This document shows, one piece after another, positions 1 through 7,646 of a DNA stretch of 64,000 nucleotides (within the stretch, counting starts at the first letter, position 1; each line of letters begins with the position of its first letter). Below the pieces are notes generated by a model. It did not search any database and was not told where the DNA came from. It worked only from the letters and a program-made list of their open reading frames with translations. This stretch comes from Roseibium aestuarii (GTDB taxonomy: Bacteria; Pseudomonadota; Alphaproteobacteria; Rhizobiales; Stappiaceae). Location: the NCBI RefSeq assembly GCF_008477545.1, contig NZ_VORA01000001.1:1-64000 (forward strand), read 5' to 3'. Made by a program: the position numbers and the translations under genes.

Positions 1-77
1 GGACGTGCGGGATCGTTCGAAGCAGCGCATCTTGCTGCTTCGTGGTGAGGTCTTCGGGTGGACTGGATCAGTCGGGT

Positions 78-587
78 TTAGCTGGGGCCGTCCTTGTCAG
101 CCCCGGTCTTCTTCTTGGGACGCCAGCCAGGGGAGGCAGCAGCCTTCCGGCTCTTGCGCGCCAACTCACGCGCCTCGCGGAACTCGGGCTCGATCTCGGC
201 GAGTTTGTCGACGAGGCCCTGCAGGTCGTACATATTGGTCTGCCGTCCGCCGTGTTCGCCGTAACGCTCGTGCCGACGCAGCAGCCCCTCCCGTTCGAGG
301 TCAGTGATGTAACGCTGCACCTGGCGCTCGCTGATGCCGAGGCGGGAGGAAAGCTCCTTTTTGCTCGGGTACGGTTTGCGTGCGGCGTCCCACCAGTGAT
401 CGATGATCTGAAGCAGGACGGCGAGCTGAGACGGGTTCAGGTGCAGCCGGCGTTGCGCGCGCAGCAGCAGCGACGGGATCATGCAGAAACCCTGCTCCAT
501 TACCTTCGCGCCCCACTTGTCCGCGTTCGCGGACCGACGCGGCTTCTTGGGCGGGGTTGCCGTTTCTGATTGATTCTGTTCGGTCAT
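78..587 (-). CDS. Helix-turn-helix domain protein of an accessory element
   Basis: A 169-residue basic protein. Residues ~75-125 contain a winged/HTH segment (SSRLGISERQVQRYITDLE) like those of plasmid and phage replication or regulatory proteins; the N-terminus is rich in Lys, Pro and Ser and the C-terminus in Lys. I chose the ATG at 587 because AAGGAGAACAC lies just upstream, whereas the longer reading frame has no such site. It is divergent from the recombinase module that starts at 916. It probably binds DNA and may regulate or initiate replication of the element; its exact role is not recognisable. Beyond its stop, bases 1-77 show only an open minus-strand frame without a visible start. 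Confidence 0.7.
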   Translation of the reverse strand: MTEQNQSETATPPKKPRRSANADKWGAKVMEQGFCMIPSLLLRAQRRLHLNPSQLAVLLQIIDHWWDAARKPYPSKKELSSRLGISERQVQRYITDLEREGLLRRHERYGEHGGRQTNMYDLQGLVDKLAEIEPEFREARELARKSRKAAASPGWRPKKKTGADKDGPS

Positions 588-915
588 TTGTGTTCTCCTT
601 GCCTCATAGATGCAGCCTGCCAGGGCTCCGCACAAGGCTCTGAAAGTGGACGTTTGTGTCTTGGGGGCGCAGACACATGCTTCTCCTCCTCCAAGTCGTC
701 AGCGTCTCCTGATTAAGACGTCAGTTACGCAGGAGAACGGGAAGGCGCATAACAAACATATGGAACCCCCAGACACAGATGACCTATGGGGCGCCCCTCT
801 GAGGCCGGTTTGTTCGGCTCGGAATCCCGGTATCAGGCTCTTCTGACGGCAGCTGTCCCGATCAGGCCGACCACTTGGCTTTTCTCTCTCAGAACGCGCT
901 GCAACCAAGCGCCGC
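588..915. other. Intergenic region between divergent accessory genes
   Basis: This 328-base stretch separates the minus-strand HTH gene from the plus-strand recombinase module, so promoters for both are expected here. I see no gene, RNA or clear repeat in it and could not place a convincing -35/-10 pair. Confidence 0.5.
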
Positions 916-1134
916 ATGACGGAGACCAAGTTGAAACGCCCCAATCCGCTCCCGCCCGACCAGATGACGCCCGCCGAGCGCCGCGCCGAGTTGTGCGGCC
1001 TGCTGGCGGTTGGGCTGGTTCGGCTGCTCTGTAAGGATGGGCGCGAAGCATCTGACAATACTGGAGAACGTTGCCTACACTATCCCGAAGACCAATGCCG
1101 TCATGCAACTCCAACTCACCGGAGAAACGCATGA
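916..1134 (+). CDS. Small conserved protein upstream of DUF2924
   Basis: 72 residues, with a Pro-rich start and a segment MTPAERRAEL followed by a short hydrophobic helix. Its stop overlaps the start of the DUF2924 gene by four bases (ATGA), which argues for translational coupling and that it is real. Small ORFs of this sort often stand in front of DUF2924-recombinase pairs in alphaproteobacterial elements; that is recollection of context and not a domain match. Function unknown. Confidence 0.6.
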   Translation: MTETKLKRPNPLPPDQMTPAERRAELCGLLAVGLVRLLCKDGREASDNTGERCLHYPEDQCRHATPTHRRNA

Positions 1135-1586
1135 CGAAGCCCGATCCCATCCCCGCGCGTCTGGCCGCGCTGAAGTCCATGTCCGTCACCCAGTTGAAGG
1201 CGGAGTGGCAGACGATCTTTGCCACGGCGGCGCCGAACAACAGCCGGGCGTTCCTCGAGAGCCGGTTGGCCTACCGCATCCAGGAGCTGACGTATGGCGG
1301 TCCTGATCGCGAAACCCGACGCATGCTTGACCTGCTGGCCGACGAGGTTGGCGGCACCCTGACGCGCAAGAGCCAGATCGCCGATCCTCGCAATCCCGTG
1401 GTCGGCACGAGGCTGATCCGCGAATGGAACGGGGTCGAGCACACGATCACGGTCTTGCGGGACGGATTCGAATGGCAGGGGAGACCGTACAAATCCTTGT
1501 CCGCGATTGCGCGGGCGATCACCGGGACGCGGTGGAATGGCTACCGCTTCTTCGGCTTGCGCGAACGAAAGCGGGGGAATGATTGA
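1131..1586 (+). CDS. DUF2924 domain protein
   Basis: 151 residues, matching in my judgement the DUF2924 family that accompanies serine recombinases on alphaproteobacterial prophages and islands. Typical features are the N-terminal helix with LESRLAYRIQEL, and a C-terminal half with TRLIREWNG, FEWQGRPYKSLSAIA and GTRWNGYRFFGL. The ATG at 1131 was chosen for GGAGAA upstream and the ATGA overlap with the previous gene. Its stop overlaps the recombinase start (TGATG). The family is of unknown function; coupling to the recombinase suggests a directionality or accessory role. Confidence 0.85.
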   Translation: MTKPDPIPARLAALKSMSVTQLKAEWQTIFATAAPNNSRAFLESRLAYRIQELTYGGPDRETRRMLDLLADEVGGTLTRKSQIADPRNPVVGTRLIREWNGVEHTITVLRDGFEWQGRPYKSLSAIARAITGTRWNGYRFFGLRERKRGND

Positions 1587-2911
1587 TGGAGCAGCGCGCA
1601 AATCCCGTCCGCCGCCAGCGCTGCGCCATCTACACGCGCAAGTCGTCCGAGGAAGGGCTGGAGCAGGAGTTCAACAGCCTGCACGCCCAGCGAGAGGCCT
1701 GCGAGGCCTACGTTGCCAGCCAGCGCTCCGAGGGCTGGGTTCTGGTCCGCGATCAGTATGACGATGGCGGGATTTCGGGCGGGACGCTGGAACGGCCTGG
1801 CCTCAAGCAGCTGCTGGCCGACATCGAAGATGGCCTGATCGATGTGGTGGTCGTCTACAAGATCGACCGCCTGTCGCGGTCGCTGATGGATTTCTCGAAG
1901 CTGGTCGAGGTCTTCGACCGTAATGGCGTGACCTTCGTCTCGGTCACGCAGTCCTTCAACACCACCACCTCCATGGGGCGGCTGACGCTGAACATTCTGC
2001 TCAGCTTCGCGCAGTTCGAGCGCGAGGTCACGGCCGAGCGCATCCGGGACAAGGTCCGCGCCTCCCGCATGAAGGGCATGTGGATGGGCGGCTATGTCCC
2101 GCTCGGGTACGATGTGAAGGACCGCAAACTCGTGGTGAACGAGGAAGAGGCCGCCACCGTGCGCGGCATCTTCGAACGGTTCGTCGAGGTCGGCTCAGCG
2201 ACCGTGCTGGCGCGCGAACTGCGCCGCAAAGGGCTCCGCAACAAGCAGGGCACCTTGGTCGACAAGGGATATCTCTACAGGGTGCTGGTGAACCGCGTCT
2301 ATCGCGGCGACGCGGTCCACAAGGGCAAGGCCTATCCCGGCGAGCATCAGGCCATCATCGACGAACAGCTGTGGGATCAGGTCCATGCCATCTTGCGGCA
2401 GAACCCGCGAAAGCGCGCCAACAACACCCGCGCGCAGGCGCCCGCGCTGCTCAAGGGGCTGATATTCACGGCCACGGGCGCCGCCATGACCCCGAGCAGC
2501 ACGAAGAAGGGCGTGCGGCGATACCGGTACTACGTCTCGATGGACGTCATCAAGAATCGCGAACCGAGCGATGAGGGCATCCCGCGCCGCCTTCCTGCCG
2601 ACCTGGTGGAAGCGGCCGTGGTGACCGAGTTGCGGCGGGTGATGCGCGCCCCGTCAATCACGGCACAGGTCATCGCCCACTTGGCGCGCGAGGGTCACGC
2701 CTTCGCCGAGGCCGACGTGATCTCCGCGCTGGAGACGTTCGATGACGTCTGGGGCCAGCTGTTCCCTGCGGAGCAGACCCGGATCGTGCAGTTGCTGGTG
2801 CGCCGGGTCACCGTGACCTCCGAAGGGCTGGTGATCGATGTCCGGACCGACGGCGTCTCGGGCGTCATGCGCGACATGATGGCGCCACGAAAGAAGGTGG
2901 CGGCGGAATGA
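1586..2911 (+). CDS. Large serine recombinase
   Basis: 441 residues. The N-terminal resolvase domain (about 1-150) carries the nucleophile in YTRKSSEEG, the YKIDRLSRS motif and an FAQFERE segment; the recombinase DNA-binding domain follows (LGYDV onward, about 165-290), then a shorter zinc-ribbon/coiled-coil region without an obvious Cys cluster. Such enzymes integrate and excise mobile elements by a Ser-linked break and strand rotation. The ATG at 1586 is favoured over the TTG at 1583 because it forms a TGATG junction with DUF2924. At 441 residues it is shorter than many relatives. It appears intact and may mobilise the element to its left, which the window does not include. Confidence 0.93.
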   Translation: MEQRANPVRRQRCAIYTRKSSEEGLEQEFNSLHAQREACEAYVASQRSEGWVLVRDQYDDGGISGGTLERPGLKQLLADIEDGLIDVVVVYKIDRLSRSLMDFSKLVEVFDRNGVTFVSVTQSFNTTTSMGRLTLNILLSFAQFEREVTAERIRDKVRASRMKGMWMGGYVPLGYDVKDRKLVVNEEEAATVRGIFERFVEVGSATVLARELRRKGLRNKQGTLVDKGYLYRVLVNRVYRGDAVHKGKAYPGEHQAIIDEQLWDQVHAILRQNPRKRANNTRAQAPALLKGLIFTATGAAMTPSSTKKGVRRYRYYVSMDVIKNREPSDEGIPRRLPADLVEAAVVTELRRVMRAPSITAQVIAHLAREGHAFAEADVISALETFDDVWGQLFPAEQTRIVQLLVRRVTVTSEGLVIDVRTDGVSGVMRDMMAPRKKVAAE

Positions 2912-3291
2912 TGAAACCCGACGAGTCCATTCAGATCTTCGTACCGCTCAAGGTCCGCAAGCAGAACGGGCGGCCGAAGATCATGCCGCCCGCCACCTAT
3001 CTGCCGAGCGAAGACCGGACACAGGATCCGCATATTCTGCGCGCCATTGGCCGGGCGTGGGGCTGGCGGCGGCGCATGGAAGCTGGCGAGTTCAATACGG
3101 TCACCGATCTGGCGAAAGCCGTGGGGCTTGCCGAACGCCATGTCAGCCGACAGCTGCGGCTCGCCTATCTCGCGCCGGGTGTCCTCAAGCGGCTGGTCTA
3201 CAAGCGCGAAGTGCCCGCCGTGACCCTGTTGAAACTTACGGAAGTCGCGGCCCTGCCATGGCACGAACAGCCGGGGCAGGTGTTCGACTGA
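2908..3291 (+). CDS. Small HTH protein downstream of recombinase
   Basis: 127 residues; the start overlaps the recombinase stop by four bases (ATGA). Residues ~70-105 form a likely helix-turn-helix (TDLAKAVGLAERHVSRQLRL), reminiscent of ParB-type or excisionase-like HTHs, followed by a Pro/Leu-rich tail. It is the last gene of the four-gene recombinase module and may act as a recombination accessory or regulator. No specific family name can be given with certainty. Confidence 0.75.
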   Translation: MMKPDESIQIFVPLKVRKQNGRPKIMPPATYLPSEDRTQDPHILRAIGRAWGWRRRMEAGEFNTVTDLAKAVGLAERHVSRQLRLAYLAPGVLKRLVYKREVPAVTLLKLTEVAALPWHEQPGQVFD

Positions 3292-3294
3292 GCC

Positions 3295-3581
3295 TCAGTG
3301 AAAGCTCGCCTGAAACGTCGTCGCAGTCAGCGAGACATGCGCGTCCAGCGGCGGGTGCAGTTCGAACGCCTTCGGCTCGCGGGAGAAATTCCACAGCCGG
3401 AACAGCCGCCATTCCGACCGGCGCTCCTCGGCCACGGCCAGTTCGTTGCGGGTGATGTGGAAGGGCTGCGCTCCCATCCGTTCGTGGTCTTGACCTCGAT
3501 CAGCCGCAGGAGCCCGTCCGGGGCGAAACTCGCGATGTCATAGCCCGGATGAGGCGAAGGAACGGACCATTGAGGAAAGCC
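3295..3581 (-). pseudogene. Frameshifted DUF3883-domain fragment
   Basis: Read on the minus strand, one frame gives PSPHPGYDIAS and GLLRLIEVKTTNGWE, and the next frame continues PFHITRNELAVAEE and WRLFRLWNFSRE to a stop at 3295. Together they match the C-terminal nuclease-like DUF3883 domain (GYDI...LIEVK...FHITRNE) found in restriction and defence proteins. A one-base indel near 3475 breaks the frame, and everything upstream of about 3581 is missing. It is a relic that ends only four bases past the stop of the 127-aa gene. Confidence 0.7.
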
Positions 3582-3669
3582 TGATGCCCGGGACGATAGT
3601 GTCGGCGATTGCCCGAACCTGGCCCGCAGCCGCGATCCCGGAGCCGGGCACGATCCTTTCCATTCACAG

Positions 3670-4158
3670 GCGCTGAAGCTGGCTCACGAGCCGATCGCCG
3701 ACTGCGCCCGCTATGACGGACTTAGGAGAACAAACAGCCATGGAACGCACCGAAGCGATGGAACTGATGGGAGCGCTGAAGCTCTACGGGATACGCTCGG
3801 CCTATGACGAGATCATGGGCGTCGCCATCAAGCGGCAGCACGAGCCGCCGAGGATCGTCGGCGATCTGCTGCAGGCAGAGATATCGGAGAAGCAGGCGCG
3901 CTCCATCAAATACCAGCTCACCGTCGCCAAGCTGCCGCTGGCGAAACATCGACGACTTCGACTTCACCGGGACGCCAGTCGACGAGAGTCTGATCTGTGA
4001 TCTCGCCGGCGGCGCCTTCGTTGCCGATCAGCGCAACGTCGTTCTGGACGGCGGCACCGGCACGGGCAAGTCGCATCTGGCGATCGCCATTGCCCGGAAA
4101 CTGATCCGCTACGGTGCACGCGGGCGCTTTTTCAATTTCATCGACCTAGAGCAGATTC
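3670..4158 (+). mobile_element. IS21-family remnant (istA tail plus broken istB)
   Basis: A frame ending in LAHEPIADCARYDGL, typical of the last residues of IstA, leads into an istB-like gene starting at 3740. The 5' part of the element is gone and the 3' part is cut by an IS630-family transposase at about 4158. The element cannot transpose on its own. Confidence 0.6.
3740..4158 (+). pseudogene. istB: istB-like IS21 ATPase, frameshifted and truncated
   Basis: The frame starting MERTEAMELMGALKLYG runs to LTVAKLPLAK; a one-base loss near 3945 then moves the match to the next frame, which continues DDFDFTGTP and holds the Walker A motif GGTGTGKSHLA. The match stops at FFNFIDLE, where IS630 sequence begins. 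IstB is the AAA+ helper of the IS21 transposase; here only roughly the first half survives, in two frames. Confidence 0.85.
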
Positions 4159-4762
4159 GACTTACTCCGGGTCATAGCCCGCTGCCTCGAAATAGTGCCT
4201 GCATTCCTCTGGTTTAAACGCTGAGAGGCAGTTGGCCACGACCGACCAGAGTTCGTCGATTGTTCTGGCGGCTGCCTTCCTCAGGAGAGCCTTGAGCTTT
4301 GAGAATGCCATCTCGATTGGATTGAAGTCAGGCGAATATGGCGGCAGGAACAGGAGCCGTGCACCAACCTTCTCGATGGCTTCGCGCACACCGCTGATCT
4401 TGTGGGCTGGCAGGTTATCCATGATCACGACGTCGCCGGGGCGAAGCTCGGGTGCGAGAACCCGCTCGGCATAGGCGAGGAAGGCTGGTCCGTTCATCGG
4501 GCCGTCGAGCAGCATCGGCGCGGCCATGCCGTTCAACCGCAAGCCGGCGTTGAAGGACGTGGTTTTCCAGTGGCCATGGGGAACGGCCGCCCGGCACCGC
4601 TCCCCGCGCAGGCTGCGCCCGCGCAATCGCGCCATCTTCGTGGATGCCGCGGTCTCGTCGATGAAGATCAGTTTCTCGGGATCGAGGTCGGGCTGGCCGT
4701 CGAACCAGGCTATGCGGCGGCGCAGGACATCGGGACGCTGCTGCTCTGAGGCGTGCGCTCCG
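4159..4762 (-). pseudogene. IS630-family transposase, 5'-truncated
   Basis: The minus frame carries the DDE catalytic half of an IS630 transposase: FIDETAAS (first Asp), [11 protein letters not shown] (second Asp) and [22 protein letters not shown] (final Glu), ending at a TAA at 4162. The N-terminal HTH half, about 150 residues in intact members, is absent: family similarity stops at [10 protein letters not shown] near 4755. It interrupts the istB remnant, with a TA just before the left junction as expected for IS630 targets. Not functional. Confidence 0.85.
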
Positions 4763-4818
4763 GAGATCAAAGAGACATGGAACGATGCGGAAAATCACGA
4801 AAACAACAGGATAGATGA

Positions 4819-4851
4819 AGGTCGTAGGTTCAAATCCGATCCCCACAATCA
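4819..4851 (+). other. tRNA 3'-end-like scrap (possible att remnant)
   Basis: The sequence contains GTAGGTTCAAATCCGAT followed by CCCCACAATCA, resembling a tRNA T-arm (loop TTCAAAT) and acceptor 3' strand. The T-stem has one mismatch and no matching 5' half lies upstream. Partial tRNA ends are typical of integrase attachment sites, so this may mark an old island junction just before the fds-ptx block. Confidence 0.4.
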
Positions 4852-4892
4852 AAATAATACAACTATTTTGACATTCTGACACAATCGGCATT

Positions 4893-7646
4893 CTAGGCCG
4901 ATACAATCCGCGCCGAGCAGAATTTATACTCGGGCACCCGAGTATAATTATCGAGCTTGTTGATCGTCAGTTCGTTGACTGCGGACTCAACGAATGACAT
5001 CGCCATCCATATAACTCCAGCCTGCAGCTTTTCGTCGGCAACCGGTCTAGCTGATATGACGCCACGACGCGTTTCCACGCTTACCATTTGCTCGGCAGAC
5101 AAACCGAGACGATCAAAATCGGCAGAATTGACATGAACAAGTGCTTCGGGCGCCAATGCATCGAGCACATCGGCGCGGCGCGTCATCGATCCGGTATGCC
5201 AATGTTCGCGCACGCGGCCGGTAACCAGAATTAGTGGAAACTCCGCATCAGGAGGTTCGATGGGCTGTAATCCGTGGAGAGGCGAAATTCGCGCCTTGCC
5301 ACACGGAAATGCCTCAGCGAACAAACTGTCCTGGAGCCCGGCATCAAAACCGGATGAGACATCCGTCATCGCTTCAGCTGGATGGATCGGATAACGAACG
5401 TGGCGTTCCGCTTTCAGCTTCGACCAGCTAAGGCCATTCAGGACAGGAACAACCGAGGCCATCTCGTCAAAAATAGATTCATGTGTATGGCCGAGGCTTG
5501 ACACCCCCAAACGCTCCGCGATGCTACTGGTAATGGTCCAATCCTCTCGGGCCTGGCCAGGTGGGGGCAACACGGGCTCTACCAGTTGCACGATACGATC
5601 TGTGTTGGTGACAGTACCTGACCGCTCGGCAAGCGCCGCAGCCGGCAGGATGACGTCAGCAAAAGCGGCAGTCTCCGTTGGAAAAATATCCTGCACCACC
5701 AGGTGGTCAAGTTTCGCCAATGCCTCGCGCGTGGCAGCAAGATCCGGATTTGCCATCGAGGGATTGCCGCCGACGACATAAAGGCCTTTCACGCGGCGGG
5801 CACGAGCGGCGTTCATAATCTCAATCGTCGATAGACCTGGGCCTTCCGGCAGCGACGTTCCCCATAGGCCTTCAAACAGGGCGCGTTGTTCTTCGACGAT
5901 AGGACGATAACCTGGTAAATAACTCGGTCCCAAGCCGGCGTCACACGAGCCTTGCACATTGTTCTGCCCACGCAGCGGGTGCAGCCCGGCGCCGGGCCGA
6001 CCAACTTGTCCGCACACTAACGCGAATGCGATCACCGCGCGAATATTGTCGGCGCCATGCACATGCTGAGAAGCTCCCATCCCCCAGAAGCACATCGCAG
6101 CCGACGCTTTGGCGAACAGCCGCGCAGCCTGTACGATCGTCTCAGCGGAAACTCCGCAGACGGCAGCAGCAACGTCGGGCGTATAAGGTTCGATACGCTC
6201 AAGAAGTTCATCGAAGCCTTCCAGCCGCTGACGAACGAAGTCTGCGTCGTAGAGCCCTTCGGACGTGACAACACGCGTCATCGCCGACAGCAGCGCGACA
6301 TCTGTCCCGGGCGACAATTGTAGGTAATGCGTCGCGAGCCGTGACAGGGACTGCTGATAGGGATCGACCAGAATAAGTTTCGTGCCATGCCGCACCGCAT
6401 TCTTGATGACGGAGGCACCAACCGGATGGTTCACGTCCGGATTCGAGCCGACCATTAATGCCACATCCGCGAACGCGATCTGCTCAATCGGAATTGTCAC
6501 CGCCGAGAAACCTGTCGCCTCTGCTAGCGGAGGGACCGACGAACAGAGCCGCGTGCAGTGATCGATGTGGGCGGTACGAAATGCAGTACGGGCCGCCTTT
6601 TGCAAAATGTAAGCATCTTCGTTTGAGCCTTTAGCCGATCCCAGGACAGCCAATGAGTCGCCGCCGAGAGAATCGCGCAATTCCCTGAATCCTGTCGCAG
6701 CGCGATCCAATGCTTCATCCCATGTCGCCGGACGAAAGAGCTTCAGAATGTCCGCGCCATGCAGATTATGCGAAGGGTCCTTCGGGGCATCGTCGCGGCG
6801 GATCAGCGGCACGGTGAGTCGGTCTGGATGTCGCAAGTAATCGAAGCCAAATCGTCCCTTTACGCACAATCGTCCATGATTGGCCGGCCCATCGGCGCCT
6901 TCGGCATAGACCACTCGATCATTCGCGATGTTAAGATTGACGCGGCAGCCGACACTGCAGAATGGACAAACGGTTTCGGACGAGTGATCGATTTTCGCCG
7001 GGGTATCGGTAGCGAGCGCGGCTTGTTTGATTGCGCCGGTCGGACAAACCTGGGCACATTCGCCACATGTCACACAGTTGCTTTCCGCCATTGTCTTGCC
7101 GGTATCGAAAGTCACGTGGATGCCATCGCCATGTCCTGCCAATGCGATCACACTGTTGACTTGCACGTCCTGACAGGCGGAGCGACATAGTCCGCACCGT
7201 ATGCAGGCATCGGAATCAACCACAATGCCTGGATGCCGCCGATCCGGCTCCGCAGTGTCAGCTCGCCGACCAAAGCGCGTCGCATCAGCCTCAACACGTG
7301 AAATTAGTTTCTGGAACCGACTCTCGGAGTGGCGATGTACTGCTTCGGCACTCATCTCGGAACTGAGTAATTCGACGACAACACGGCGCGTCTGCACGGC
7401 CCGCTCGCTCTCGGAATACACGACCATATCGTGCTCAACTGGCTGCCGGCAGGCAGGCACCAGTTCGTCTCGCCCTCCGACCTCAACCAGACAGGTGCGA
7501 CAGGCAGCGATCGGCTTATAACCTTCGCGTTCACAGGCGCACAGATAAGGGAGATTGAGGCCTGCTGCCTGGGCCGCACGCAGTACGCTCGTTCCCTTTT
7601 TTGCGCTGATACTTATTCCGTCGATGACGGCGGTTACGACACTCAT
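4893..7646 (-). CDS. fdsA: Formate-dehydrogenase-like molybdopterin alpha subunit
   Basis: 917 residues. Order: N-terminal plant-type 2Fe-2S domain (CACEREG, AACRTC, PACRQP), two 4Fe-4S ferredoxin motifs (CIRCGLCRSAC at ~148 and CVTCGECAQVC at ~191), a molybdopterin domain with its own 4Fe-4S site (CPFCSVGC, LCVKGRFG), the Mo-ligand region DHCTRLCSS (Cys368), HPLRGQNNVQG (Arg559), and a C-terminal MopB domain. This is the layout of cytoplasmic NAD-linked formate dehydrogenases without the His-Cys cluster. Oddly, the residue after the Mo-ligand Cys is Ser, where formate dehydrogenases normally have His. The ATG at 7646 (TGATG junction with fdsB) is preferred to the TTG at 7649. Last gene of the ptxBCA-fdsBA operon. 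Substrate could be formate/CO2 or an analogue. Confidence 0.88.
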   Translation of the reverse strand: MSVVTAVIDGISISAKKGTSVLRAAQAAGLNLPYLCACEREGYKPIAACRTCLVEVGGRDELVPACRQPVEHDMVVYSESERAVQTRRVVVELLSSEMSAEAVHRHSESRFQKLISRVEADATRFGRRADTAEPDRRHPGIVVDSDACIRCGLCRSACQDVQVNSVIALAGHGDGIHVTFDTGKTMAESNCVTCGECAQVCPTGAIKQAALATDTPAKIDHSSETVCPFCSVGCRVNLNIANDRVVYAEGADGPANHGRLCVKGRFGFDYLRHPDRLTVPLIRRDDAPKDPSHNLHGADILKLFRPATWDEALDRAATGFRELRDSLGGDSLAVLGSAKGSNEDAYILQKAARTAFRTAHIDHCTRLCSSVPPLAEATGFSAVTIPIEQIAFADVALMVGSNPDVNHPVGASVIKNAVRHGTKLILVDPYQQSLSRLATHYLQLSPGTDVALLSAMTRVVTSEGLYDADFVRQRLEGFDELLERIEPYTPDVAAAVCGVSAETIVQAARLFAKASAAMCFWGMGASQHVHGADNIRAVIAFALVCGQVGRPGAGLHPLRGQNNVQGSCDAGLGPSYLPGYRPIVEEQRALFEGLWGTSLPEGPGLSTIEIMNAARARRVKGLYVVGGNPSMANPDLAATREALAKLDHLVVQDIFPTETAAFADVILPAAALAERSGTVTNTDRIVQLVEPVLPPPGQAREDWTITSSIAERLGVSSLGHTHESIFDEMASVVPVLNGLSWSKLKAERHVRYPIHPAEAMTDVSSGFDAGLQDSLFAEAFPCGKARISPLHGLQPIEPPDAEFPLILVTGRVREHWHTGSMTRRADVLDALAPEALVHVNSADFDRLGLSAEQMVSVETRRGVISARPVADEKLQAGVIWMAMSFVESAVNELTINKLDNYTRVPEYKFCSARIVSA

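Noticed and set aside
4415-4906. Minus-strand ORF of 163 aa with GIGFEPTTF
   Set aside because: Such peptides arise from reading across a tRNA 3' end in reverse; the rest is an out-of-frame reading of the IS630 relic.
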